Source of the DNA: UBA4292 sp964648695
Lineage (GTDB): Bacteria > Bacillota > Clostridia > Lachnospirales > Lachnospiraceae
DNA: 15,437 bases
Reading direction: 5' to 3'
Assembly: GCA_964648695.1 (NCBI GenBank)
Contig: CAZYLH010000029.1
Span: 1-15,437 of the forward strand
Shown: positions 8,236 to 15,008 of the stretch, in pieces
Numbering within the stretch: position 1 is the stretch's first letter
Layout: the number at the start of each line of letters is the position of its first letter
Notes under the pieces: generated by a model
What the model was told of the DNA's origin: nothing
Databases searched by the model: none
Seen by the model: the letters and a program-made list of their open reading frames with translations, nothing else
Position numbers and translations under genes: made by a program

Positions 8236-9420
8236 ATGGCAAAGAAGGTCGTTTTAGCTGGCGCATGCCGTACAGCTATCGGCGCAATGGGCGGGACGCT
8301 TAGCACCACCCCCGCAGTAGATCTTGGTGCGATCGTTATCAAGGAAGCCCTAAAGAGAGCAGGCGTTGCTCCAAAGGCAGTTGACCAGGTATATATGGGC
8401 TGTGTCATCCAGGCAGGACAGGGACAAAACGTTGCCCGTCAGGCATCGATTAAGGCAGGTCTTCCTATTGAGGTTCCTGCAGTGACCATAAATGTTGTTT
8501 GTGGTTCTGGTCTAAACTGCGTAAATATGGCGGCTCAGATGATTATGGCAGGTGATGCTGACATTGTTGTGGCAGGTGGAATGGAGAACATGTCCATGGC
8601 TCCCTATGCAGTTCCTCAGGCACGCTACGGCTACAGAATGAACAACGGCACTCTGGTGGACACCATGATAAAGGACGCGCTGTGGGATGCGTTTAACGAC
8701 TATCATATGATAAAGACCGCAGACAATATCTGTGAGGAGTGGGGGCTTACAAGAGAGGAACTTGATGAGTTTGCATTAAAGAGCCAGCAAAAGGCAGAGG
8801 CAGCTCAGAAGAGCGGCGCATTTAAGGCGGAGATCGTTCCTGTAGAGGTAAAGAAAAAGAAGGAGACCATCATCTTTGATACAGATGAGAACCCTCGTCA
8901 CGGCTCTACCATAGAAGGACTTGCAAAACTTCGCGCCATCAACCCCGGCGGATTTGTGACAGCGGGCAATGCCTCCGGTATCAATGACGGTGCGGCTGCC
9001 ATTGTTGTTATGAGCGAGGAGAAAGCAAAGGAGCTTGGAGTAAAGCCCATGGCTACATTTGTGGCAGGAGCTTTAGCAGGCGTTCGCCCCGAGGTTATGG
9101 GTATCGGGCCCGTGGCTTCCACAAAGAAGGTTATGGAAAAGGCCGGCATGAAGATAGAGGACTTTGACATCATCGAGGCTAATGAGGCATTTGCAGCGCA
9201 GTCCGTTGCAGTAGGAAAGGACTTAGGAATAGACGTGGACAAGCAACTTAATCCCAATGGAGGAGCGATAGCTCTTGGGCATCCCGTGGGTGCATCAGGA
9301 TGCCGTATTTTAGTGACCCTGCTTCATGAGATGCAGGCAAAGGGTGCAAAGACCGGACTCGCCACACTTTGCATCGGCGGCGGTATGGGATGCTCTACCA
9401 TCGTTAAGATTGAAGACTGA
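8236..9420 (+). CDS. thl: Acetyl-CoA C-acetyltransferase (thiolase)
   Basis: Condenses two acetyl-CoA into acetoacetyl-CoA, the first step of the butyrate pathway; cytoplasmic homotetramer in the family. The 394-residue length is typical of biosynthetic thiolases. The catalytic residues are visible: nucleophile C89 in NVVCGSG, H349 in GHPVGASG, and C379 in LCIGGGMG. GGAGGT lies 8 nt before the ATG. This is the first gene of the operon, directly behind the extended -10 promoter and the Rex-like site. Its last 27 bases, including the stop codon, are repeated after the false N gap at 9549-9575; that is an assembly copy and not a second gene. Confidence 0.97.
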   Translation: MAKKVVLAGACRTAIGAMGGTLSTTPAVDLGAIVIKEALKRAGVAPKAVDQVYMGCVIQAGQGQNVARQASIKAGLPIEVPAVTINVVCGSGLNCVNMAAQMIMAGDADIVVAGGMENMSMAPYAVPQARYGYRMNNGTLVDTMIKDALWDAFNDYHMIKTADNICEEWGLTREELDEFALKSQQKAEAAQKSGAFKAEIVPVEVKKKKETIIFDTDENPRHGSTIEGLAKLRAINPGGFVTAGNASGINDGAAAIVVMSEEKAKELGVKPMATFVAGALAGVRPEVMGIGPVASTKKVMEKAGMKIEDFDIIEANEAFAAQSVAVGKDLGIDVDKQLNPNGGAIALGHPVGASGCRILVTLLHEMQAKGAKTGLATLCIGGGMGCSTIVKIED

Positions 9421-9448
9421 TTAAGCTAAGAGGTGCCAAGATGGAATT
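9394..9448 (+). repeat. Contig-end overlap, left copy (55 nt)
   Basis: These 55 bases, running from the end of thl to the eighth base of crt (ATGGAATT), are identical to 9549-9603. The left copy ends exactly at the first N and the right copy begins exactly after the last N. This is the pattern of two contigs that share an overlap but were joined with a placeholder. Confidence 0.95.
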
Positions 9449-9548
9449 NNNNNNNNNNNNNNNNNNNNNNNNNNNNNNNNNNNNNNNNNNNNNNNNNNNN
9501 NNNNNNNNNNNNNNNNNNNNNNNNNNNNNNNNNNNNNNNNNNNNNNNN
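9449..9548. other. False scaffold gap (100 N) between thl and crt
   Basis: Exactly 100 N flanked by perfect 55-nt direct copies. Collapsing the copies removes the gap and gives a continuous sequence in which the thl stop and the crt ATG are 20 nt apart, with an AAGAGGTG ribosome site between them. No gene should be expected inside this gap. Confidence 0.93.
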
Positions 9549-9603
9549 TCTACCATCGTTAAGATTGAAGACTGATTAAGCTAAGAGGTGCCAAGATGGA
9601 ATT
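9549..9603 (+). repeat. Contig-end overlap, right copy (55 nt), with a stray thl tail
   Basis: Identical to 9394-9448. Bases 9549-9575 encode the last residues of thiolase (STIVKIED and stop) again. This fragment should not be annotated as a pseudogene, since it is best explained by overlapping contig ends. Confidence 0.95.
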
Positions 9604-10384
9604 TATAACATATGAGGTAAGCGGACAGGTTGGTGTTATCACCATTAACCGTCCGAAGGCATTAAATGCGCTAAACAGCCAGGTGCTTGAGGAATTAGAT
9701 AAGACTCTTGATGGGGTGGATTTGGAAAATGTGCGCTGCCTGATTCTCACAGGAGCAGGCGAGAAGTCATTTGTCGCAGGTGCGGACATCGGCGAGATGA
9801 GCACTCTGACAAAGGCAGAGGGCGAGGCTTTCGGAAAGAAGGGAAACGATGTATTCTTAAAGCTTGAGAACTTCCCCATCCCTGTAATTGCAGCGGTAAA
9901 CGGCTTTGCTCTAGGCGGTGGCTGTGAGATTTCAATGAGCTGTGATATCCGCATCTGCTCTGAGAATGCTGTGTTTGGCCAGCCGGAGGTGGGTTTGGGA
10001 ATCACCCCCGGATTTGGCGGTACCCAAAGGCTGTCAAGGCTTGTGGGACCCGGCATGGCAAAGCAGATGATCTACTCTGCAAGAAACATCAAGGCGGATG
10101 AGGCATACCGCATCGGACTTGTAAATGCCGTATATCCTTTAGATGAGCTTATGCCAGCGGCACAAAAGCTTGCCGCCACAATCGCAAAGAACGCTCCTAT
10201 TGCCGTAAGGGGCTGCAAGAAGGCTATAAACGAAGGCCTTGAGGCGTCCACTATGGAGGAGGCTGTTGCTATCGAGGAGAAGATTTTCGGAGATTGCTTT
10301 GAGACCGAGGATCAGAGATACGGCATGGCGTTTTTCCTTGACAGAAACAAGGAAAAGGTAAAGGAGCCTTTTAAAAATAAGTAA
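9596..10384 (+). CDS. crt: 3-hydroxybutyryl-CoA dehydratase (crotonase)
   Basis: Dehydrates 3-hydroxybutyryl-CoA to crotonyl-CoA, the third step of the pathway; cytoplasmic member of the enoyl-CoA hydratase family with the usual length (262 residues). The oxyanion-hole segments SFVAGADIGEM (58-68) and ALGGGCE (105-111) and both catalytic glutamates, E111 and E131 (in FGQPEVGLG), are present with the 20-residue spacing seen in rat mitochondrial enoyl-CoA hydratase. The ATG follows AAGAGGTGCCAAG. After removal of the false gap, the gene starts 20 nt behind thl and is almost certainly co-transcribed with it. A 129-nt intergenic stretch with hairpins separates it from hbd. Confidence 0.96.
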   Translation: MEFITYEVSGQVGVITINRPKALNALNSQVLEELDKTLDGVDLENVRCLILTGAGEKSFVAGADIGEMSTLTKAEGEAFGKKGNDVFLKLENFPIPVIAAVNGFALGGGCEISMSCDIRICSENAVFGQPEVGLGITPGFGGTQRLSRLVGPGMAKQMIYSARNIKADEAYRIGLVNAVYPLDELMPAAQKLAATIAKNAPIAVRGCKKAINEGLEASTMEEAVAIEEKIFGDCFETEDQRYGMAFFLDRNKEKVKEPFKNK

Positions 10385-10397
10385 ATATGTTTGGTAA

Positions 10398-10438
10398 AAA
10401 ATCAGGCTTTTCATGCTTGCATGGAAAAGCCTGATTTT
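10398..10438 (+). terminator. Long stem-loop between crt and hbd (possible attenuator or mRNA-processing hairpin)
   Basis: An 18-nt left arm (10398-10415) and a 19-nt right arm (10420-10438) pair completely apart from one bulged base, closed by the 4-nt loop CTTG. On the plus strand only four U residues follow and these are part of the stem, so it is not a classical strong terminator. On the minus strand a run of six U would follow. Since hbd and the rest of the operon lie downstream, partial termination or mRNA stabilisation/processing is more likely than a full stop. Confidence 0.6.
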
Positions 10439-10455
10439 GAGATGTTTAAGGAAAG

Positions 10456-10487
10456 ATAATAAAGGCCGGTTTTGGCAGTTTTATTAT
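10456..10487 (+). repeat. Second inverted repeat in the crt-hbd spacer
   Basis: ATAATAAA (10456-10463) pairs with TTTATTAT (10480-10487); an inner GCC/GGC stem closes a 6-nt loop. It lies 12 nt upstream of the hbd AGGAGG site. It could fold in the mRNA leader of hbd or be a chance feature of AT-rich spacer. Confidence 0.4.
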
Positions 10488-10513
10488 AACAAATATTTTA
10501 GGAGGATACAAAG

Positions 10514-11386
10514 ATGAAGGTTGGCGTTATTGGCGCAGGTACCATGGGACAGGGCATTGCTAAGGCTTTTGCTCAGATTGATGGTTACGAGGTTGCTCTG
10601 TGTGATATTAAGCAGGAGTGGGCCGAGAATGGAAAGAACAAGATTGCCGCAGGCTATGCGAGACTGGTTGAGAAAGGCAAGCTGACACAGGAAGCGGTTG
10701 ACGCCATCCTTTCTCGCATCACTCCCGGCTTAAAGGAAGACCTTTGCGCGGACTGCGATTTGATCGTGGAGGCTGCGTTTGAGGATATGCAGGTAAAGAA
10801 GACTACATTTGCAGATCTGGACAAGATTGCAAAGCCCGAGTGCATCTTTGCATCAAACACATCCAGCCTTTCCATCACGGAGATCGGAAACGGCTTAAGT
10901 CGCCCGATGGTTGGCATGCACTTTTTTAATCCCGCAGACCGCATGAAGCTTATCGAGGTTATCGCAGGCGTAAACACTCCGGACGAGGTTGTTGAGAATA
11001 TCAAGAAGATCTCAGAGGAGATCGGAAAGACGCCTGTGCAGGTAAATGAGGCAGCCGGTTTTGTTGTAAACCGTATTCTGATCCCGATGATCAATGAAGC
11101 TGCATTTATCAAGATGGAAGGTGTTTCTGACATCGCAGGCATTGACGCAGCTATGAAGCTTGGCGCAAATCATCCTATGGGACCGTTAGAGCTTGGCGAT
11201 TTCGTTGGACTTGATATTTGCTTGGCTATCATGGATGTGCTCTACAAGGAGACCGGCGATAGCAAGTACCGTGCTTGCCCCCTGATCCGCAAGATGGTTC
11301 GTGGCGGAAATCTGGGAGTAAAGAGCGGCAAGGGCTTCTATGTATACAATGCTGACCGCACAAAGACCCCGGTTGACGCACTGTAA
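10514..11386 (+). CDS. hbd: 3-hydroxybutyryl-CoA dehydrogenase
   Basis: Reduces acetoacetyl-CoA to 3-hydroxybutyryl-CoA with NAD(P)H, the second step of the pathway; cytoplasmic. The 290-residue length is typical. The N-terminal Rossmann fold carries GAGTMG at 7-12. The catalytic set aligned to the family is S117 (SNTSS), H136 (GMHFFNP), E148 and N186 (GFVVNR), with the same H-E and H-N spacing as the human enzyme. The C-terminal dimerisation domain includes NHPMGPLELGDFVGLD. The ATG has AGGAGG 8 nt upstream. bcd follows after 37 nt. Confidence 0.96.
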   Translation: MKVGVIGAGTMGQGIAKAFAQIDGYEVALCDIKQEWAENGKNKIAAGYARLVEKGKLTQEAVDAILSRITPGLKEDLCADCDLIVEAAFEDMQVKKTTFADLDKIAKPECIFASNTSSLSITEIGNGLSRPMVGMHFFNPADRMKLIEVIAGVNTPDEVVENIKKISEEIGKTPVQVNEAAGFVVNRILIPMINEAAFIKMEGVSDIAGIDAAMKLGANHPMGPLELGDFVGLDICLAIMDVLYKETGDSKYRACPLIRKMVRGGNLGVKSGKGFYVYNADRTKTPVDAL

Positions 11387-11423
11387 TTGGGTGTGAGACA
11401 AAGTTTTCAGGAGGAAAAAACAA

Positions 11424-11843
11424 ATGGATTTTACATTAAGCAAGCAGCATGAGATGTCAAGGACTCTCTTNNNNNNNNNNNNNNNNNNNNNNNNNNNNNN
11501 NNNNNNNNNNNNNNNNNNNNNNNNNNNNNNNNNNNNNNNNNNNNNNNNNNNNNNNNNNNNNNNNNNNNNNGCACAGCTTCTGGTTTACAAGGCCGCTTGC
11601 AAGAAGCAGGAATATCAGACCAATCCCAAGGTTTCCTACAGCGTAGAGGCAGCTATGGCAAAGCTATATGCTTCCGAGGTTGCGATGGAGGTTACCACAA
11701 AGGCGGTTCAGCTCCACGGCGGTTATGGCTATATCAAGGAGTACGATGTTGAGCGTATGATGCGCGATGCGAAGATTACAGAGATCTACGAGGGAACCTC
11801 TGAGGTTCAGCGTATGGTTATTTCTGCAAACTTATTGAAGTAG
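11424..11843 (+). CDS. bcd: Butyryl-CoA dehydrogenase, interrupted by an assembly gap
   Basis: FAD acyl-CoA dehydrogenase that reduces crotonyl-CoA to butyryl-CoA within the electron-bifurcating Bcd/EtfAB complex. Only the first 15 residues (MDFTLSKQHEMSRTL) and the last 90 are present. The C-terminal piece has AVQLHGGYGY and RDAKITEIYEGTSEVQR, whose IYEGTSE glutamate is the catalytic base of this family. Family length is about 380 residues, so about 270-275 codons are missing and the 100 N are a placeholder. The frame runs through the Ns only by chance. AGGAGG precedes the ATG, and the etfB GTG follows 12 nt after the stop, supporting the assignment. The gene is broken in the assembly; nothing suggests it is broken in the organism. 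Confidence 0.93.
   Translation: MDFTLSKQHEMSRTLXXXXXXXXXXXXXXXXXXXXXXXXXXXXXXXXXXAQLLVYKAACKKQEYQTNPKVSYSVEAAMAKLYASEVAMEVTTKAVQLHGGYGYIKEYDVERMMRDAKITEIYEGTSEVQRMVISANLLK
11471..11570. other. Real sequence gap (100 N placeholder) inside bcd
   Basis: Exactly 100 N, but the flanks share no sequence and the gene around it lacks most of its expected length. By comparison with normal Bcd size, around 0.8 kb of sequence is missing here. Confidence 0.9.
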
Positions 11844-11855
11844 GAGGACACAAAC

Positions 11856-12641
11856 GTGAAGGTTATCGTATGTATTAAGCAGGTACCTGACACCAAGGGC
11901 GGCGTACAGTTTAACCCGGATGGTACATTAAACAGAGCAGCGATGCTCACTATTATGAACCCGGATGACAAGGCAGGTCTTGAGGCTGCTCTTAGGCTGA
12001 AGGATCAGTATGGCGCTGAGGTTACAGTTCTTACAATGGGTCTTCCAAAGGCAACGGATGTGCTCCAGGAAGCAATCGCTATGGGCGCTGATAAGGGTGT
12101 GCTCATCACAGACCGCGTTTTGGGCGGCGCAGATACCTGGGCTACATCCACAACCATCGCAGGCGCGATCAGAAAGCTGGATTATGATCTGATCATCACC
12201 GGCCGTCAGGCTATCGACGGAGATACCGCACAGGTTGGGCCTCAGATCGCAGAGCATCTGGGACTTCCCGTAATCTCCTATGCCCAAGAGATTAAGATTG
12301 AGGGCGATTCTGTAATTGTTAAGCGTCAGTACGACGATGGATATCATATGTTAAAGGCTAAGATGCCCTGCCTGATCACGGCTCTTTCTGAGTTAAATGA
12401 GCCCCGTTATATGTCTGTGGGCGGCATTATTGACGCTGTAAACGCAGAGATCACTGTTCTTGGCAGAAAAGACCTGATTGATGTTGATGATTCTAATATC
12501 GGGCTTAACGGCTCCCCTACAAAGATCGCAAAAGCTTCCGACAAGGTAAGAAAGGGCGCTGGAGAGAAGGTTGTACCGGATTCTCCTGAAGATGCGGTTG
12601 AATATATTGTAGGGAAACTGAGTGATAAACACATAATCTAG
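11856..12641 (+). CDS. etfB: Electron transfer flavoprotein, beta subunit
   Basis: Small ETF subunit that, with EtfA and Bcd, couples NADH oxidation to crotonyl-CoA and ferredoxin reduction (flavin-based electron bifurcation in the Bcd-associated family). The 261-residue length is typical. The N-terminus MKVIVCIKQVPDT and the nucleotide-binding GRQAIDGDTAQVGPQIAEHL segment (about 116-135) are characteristic. The start is GTG; its AGGAGG site overlaps the bcd stop codon and lies 8 nt upstream, which points to close translational linkage. The etfA start follows about 12 nt after the stop. Confidence 0.96.
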   Translation: MKVIVCIKQVPDTKGGVQFNPDGTLNRAAMLTIMNPDDKAGLEAALRLKDQYGAEVTVLTMGLPKATDVLQEAIAMGADKGVLITDRVLGGADTWATSTTIAGAIRKLDYDLIITGRQAIDGDTAQVGPQIAEHLGLPVISYAQEIKIEGDSVIVKRQYDDGYHMLKAKMPCLITALSELNEPRYMSVGGIIDAVNAEITVLGRKDLIDVDDSNIGLNGSPTKIAKASDKVRKGAGEKVVPDSPEDAVEYIVGKLSDKHII

Positions 12642-12653
12642 AATAAAGGAAAA

Positions 12654-13736
12654 GTGGTGAATAATATGGGCGCAATGAAACCAGAAGAAATCGCAAACTA
12701 CAAGGGCGTATATGTATTCGCTCAGCAGGTAGATAACAAATTAAGTGGTATTGCATTTGAGCTTATCGGCGAGGGAAAAAGATTAGCAGAAAAGCTTGAC
12801 ACCGATGTGACGGCAGTCCTAATAGGCTATCAGGTAAAGGGCCTTGCAGACGAACTTGCTGCATATGGCGCAGATAAGGTGATCGTAGTGGACGATCCTG
12901 AACTGAAAAACTACAGGACAGAGCCCTATGCGCATGCGCTTGCATCTGTGATCAATGAGTATAAGCCGGACATTGTCCTGGTTGGTGCGACAGCCATCGG
13001 TCGTGACTTAGGACCTACCGTGTCTGCAAGGGTTGAGACCGGTTTGACAGCGGACTGCACATCTCTTGAGATCGGAGATTTCCCGTTAGTTGCCATCCCC
13101 GGCAAGGAGCAAAAGCACAATCAACTTTTAATGACACGTCCGGCTTTTGGCGGCAACACCATCGCAACCATCGCATGCCCGGACAACCGTCCTCAGATGG
13201 CTACGGTTCGCCCCGGTGTTATGCAAAAGCTTAACAAGGTGGAGGGTGCAAAAGCAGAGGTGATCGAGTTTAATCCCGGTTTTACCAAAAACAGCAAGTA
13301 TGTTGAGATTTTAGAGGTTGCCAAGGCAGTTTCAGATATCAAGGACATTATGGACGCGAAGATCTTAGTATCCGGCGGAAGAGGCGTTGGCTCTCCTGAA
13401 AACTTCAAGATCCTTGAGGGCCTGGCAGAGGTGCTTGGCGGACAGATTTCCTGCTCAAGAGCTGTTGTGGACGCAGGATGGAAGCCGAAGGAGTTGCAGG
13501 TTGGACAGACCGGTAAGACGGTTCGTCCTCAGGTTTACTTCGCAATCGGTATTTCCGGTGCCATCCAGCATGTGGCAGGTATGGAGGAGTCCGATCTGAT
13601 CATCGCCATCAACAAGGATGAGGACGCTCCCATCTTTGACGTGGCAGATTATGGAATTGTTGGAGATTTAAACAAGATCGTTCCGGCGCTGACCGAGAAG
13701 ATCAAGGCTGCGCTTGCTGAGAAGGCGGCAAATTAA
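12654..13736 (+). CDS. etfA: Electron transfer flavoprotein, alpha subunit
   Basis: Large ETF subunit that binds the second FAD and passes electrons to Bcd. The N-terminal domain has GRDLGPTVSARVETGLTADC; the C-terminal FAD domain has SGGRGVGS, GQTGKTVRPQVYFAIGISGA and the AINKDEDAPIF signature. The length of about 356-360 residues is normal, with no extra ferredoxin domain. The start is ambiguous: GTG 12654 is only 3 nt from the weak AAAGGA site, GTG 12657 is 6 nt from it, and ATG 12666 is 15 nt from it but has GGTG just upstream. The differences are four residues at most. It is the last gene of the operon and is followed 11 nt later by a strong terminator. Confidence 0.95.
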   Translation: MVNNMGAMKPEEIANYKGVYVFAQQVDNKLSGIAFELIGEGKRLAEKLDTDVTAVLIGYQVKGLADELAAYGADKVIVVDDPELKNYRTEPYAHALASVINEYKPDIVLVGATAIGRDLGPTVSARVETGLTADCTSLEIGDFPLVAIPGKEQKHNQLLMTRPAFGGNTIATIACPDNRPQMATVRPGVMQKLNKVEGAKAEVIEFNPGFTKNSKYVEILEVAKAVSDIKDIMDAKILVSGGRGVGSPENFKILEGLAEVLGGQISCSRAVVDAGWKPKELQVGQTGKTVRPQVYFAIGISGAIQHVAGMEESDLIIAINKDEDAPIFDVADYGIVGDLNKIVPALTEKIKAALAEKAAN

Positions 13737-13747
13737 TTTGTTTTCAG

Positions 13748-13781
13748 GGTGGAGGAAGTAATGTTCCTCCACCTTTTTCTT
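13748..13781 (+). terminator. Intrinsic terminator of the butyryl-CoA operon
   Basis: GGTGGAGGAA (13748-13757) and TTCCTCCACC (13764-13773) form a perfect 10-bp stem with a 6-nt loop, followed directly by TTTTTCTT. It begins 11 nt after the etfA stop. Confidence 0.93.
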
Positions 13782-13802
13782 GATAAAGGGCAAAAGCTGA
13801 TC

Positions 13803-13831
13803 ATAAATTTCATTCCTGCATGAAATTTTAT
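13803..13831. repeat. AT-rich inverted repeat in the etfA-patatin spacer
   Basis: ATAAATTTCAT (13803-13813) and ATGAAATTTTAT (13820-13831) pair with one bulged A around a 6-nt loop. There is no U tract on either strand, so it is not a clear terminator. It lies between the two terminators; its role is unknown. Confidence 0.4.
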
Positions 13832-13869
13832 AATACCAGAAAGAATATTTGCCAGACAAATCTTCATAT

Positions 13870-13902
13870 AAAAAAGCAAGAGAACATTACAAGTTCTCTT
13901 GC
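13870..13902 (-). terminator. Intrinsic terminator of the patatin-like gene
   Basis: GCAAGAGAAC (13876-13885) and GTTCTCTTGC (13893-13902) form a perfect 10-bp stem with a 7-nt loop. On the minus strand it is followed by TTTTTTATAT. It lies 71 nt beyond the stop codon of the patatin-like gene and faces the operon terminator. Confidence 0.88.
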
Positions 13903-13973
13903 CTGATATTTTAATCTTTAAAAAGACCGGGATTTCCTCTATGCTCTTTAGACTATGAGATTATGTGAGAGCA

Positions 13974-14825
13974 TTAAATTTCTAAAAAGTCCCGGAGTTT
14001 TTCTAATTTCTTTAGAGCATCCTGTCTTCCAAGTTCATACTGAGCTTTGATGCGGGCTCGATCATGCTCCATACGGCCGATGTGCAGATCACGGCTTGGC
14101 CGAATTATGAGTGCTTGGCCACATTTTTCCCTAGCAGAGATGTATTTAAGGGTGTTATTGTAGTTGGTGTGGCGGTTTGCTATGGCCTGTAAAAAGAGCG
14201 GATAGGCCTTATAGAGCCGCTTTGGCAGGATCATATTTGTAGGCTTTTTTTCATATCCTTTAGGCCTTGTGAGAACCACTATATTTTTCTCATAGCCCAT
14301 CTCTTCAAAGGCTTTTAAGGGAATGCTGTCGGAGATGCCGCCGTCAAGAAGTTCTTTTTTCTCAATATTTACAATGTGAGAGACCAGCGGCATGGACGCT
14401 GAGGCTTTAATCTTATCAATCTCGGCGCCGCGCAAAGTGGTGATGGGCAAAAAGACCGCCTTACCTGTTTTTAAGTCGCTTGCAGCCGCGAAAAAGGGGA
14501 TGTTTTTTACCCGGCGTTCAAAGCTGTCATGATCAAAAGGATCTAAAACCTCGGGAATGGAGTGATAGCAGAACTTCTCATTTACCAGATCACCAGTCAA
14601 AAGCAGGGAGCGAAAGCTCATAAAACGCCAGTCCTTACAGTACTTCATGTAGTAGCGGATGCTCCTGCCAGGTTGATCGGAGAGATAAGAACAGGCGTGG
14701 ATAGAACCTGCAGATACGCCTACCACGCCGTTTGTGAAGATGTTATTCTCATATAATACATCAAGTACACCAGCGGTATAGATACCCCGCATGGCGCCAC
14801 CCTCCAAGACAAGCCCTGTTTTCAT
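13974..14825 (-). CDS. Patatin-like phospholipase family protein
   Basis: Predicted cytoplasmic serine lipid hydrolase of 283 residues with the Ser-Asp dyad of the patatin family. Near the N-terminus, LEGGAMRGIYTAG forms the oxyanion-hole region (G9-G14). The nucleophile elbow is GVSAG at 36-40 with S38, and the catalytic aspartate is D161 in the DGG motif (LLDGGISDSIP). There is no signal peptide or membrane segment. It most resembles the bacterial YjjU-type patatin proteins, whose substrates are mostly unknown. GGAGG lies 6 nt before the ATG. It follows a tRNA-Gly gene on the same strand; no good promoter is visible in the 51 nt between them, so read-through from the tRNA promoter is possible. 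It has its own terminator downstream. Confidence 0.92.
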   Translation of the reverse strand: MKTGLVLEGGAMRGIYTAGVLDVLYENNIFTNGVVGVSAGSIHACSYLSDQPGRSIRYYMKYCKDWRFMSFRSLLLTGDLVNEKFCYHSIPEVLDPFDHDSFERRVKNIPFFAAASDLKTGKAVFLPITTLRGAEIDKIKASASMPLVSHIVNIEKKELLDGGISDSIPLKAFEEMGYEKNIVVLTRPKGYEKKPTNMILPKRLYKAYPLFLQAIANRHTNYNNTLKYISAREKCGQALIIRPSRDLHIGRMEHDRARIKAQYELGRQDALKKLEKLRDFLEI

Positions 14826-14876
14826 TTCTGTCCTCCATATTGTGTCCCTTAGGCGGTTATTAATGTAAATTTAGCA

Positions 14877-14947
14877 AGCAGATGACGGGAGTCGAACCCG
14901 CCTCATCAGCTTGGGAAGCTGAGGTACTACCGATATACTACATCTGC
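14877..14947 (-). tRNA. tRNA-Gly, anticodon CCC
   Basis: The minus strand folds into a complete 71-nt cloverleaf. The acceptor stem GCAGATG/CATCTGC is perfect, the D stem is GTAT/GTAC, the anticodon stem is TCAGC/GCTGA with loop TTCCCAA (anticodon CCC, reading GGG), and the T stem is GCGGG/CCCGT with loop TTCGACT. The discriminator base is U, as usual for bacterial tRNA-Gly. CCA is not encoded (TTGC follows), so it must be added after transcription. Confidence 0.96.
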
Positions 14948-14957
14948 GAACGATGAT

Positions 14958-14986
14958 AGTCTAGCACAGATGAAGGAAAAAAACAA
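14958..14986 (-). promoter_or_regulatory. Probable tRNA-Gly promoter
   Basis: On the minus strand TTGTTT (14986-14981) and TAGACT (14963-14958) are 17 nt apart, with TGC just before the -10. The -10 ends 10 nt before the mature tRNA 5' end. The box TGTGCTAGA is shared with the thl promoter. The -35 match is weak. Confidence 0.6.
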
Positions 14987-15008
14987 GAGGAAAATGGGCG
15001 GATTCGTC

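Noticed and set aside
9549..9575. Thiolase C-terminal fragment as a pseudogene or duplication
   Set aside because: It is part of an exact 55-nt copy that starts at the end of an N run, which is best explained by overlapping contig ends.
10475..10492. Second Rex-like site before hbd (right half TAACAA)
   Set aside because: Only the right half fits; the left half GCAGTT does not match, so it is likely chance in AT-rich spacer.
10472..10499. Possible internal hbd promoter (TTGGCA with TATTTT, 16-nt spacer)
   Set aside because: Transcription would start at or beyond the hbd ribosome site, so the mRNA would lack it. The -10 match is poor.
9559..11142. Long antisense frames opposite crt and hbd (up to about 165 codons)
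   Set aside because: Serine/proline-rich products typical of shadows of strongly biased coding sequence; the sense genes have all catalytic residues.
13668..13859. 63-codon minus-strand frame across the etfA 3' end and the operon terminator
   Set aside because: It is built from the etfA end, the terminator hairpin and the inverted repeat. No ribosome site or domain was recognised.
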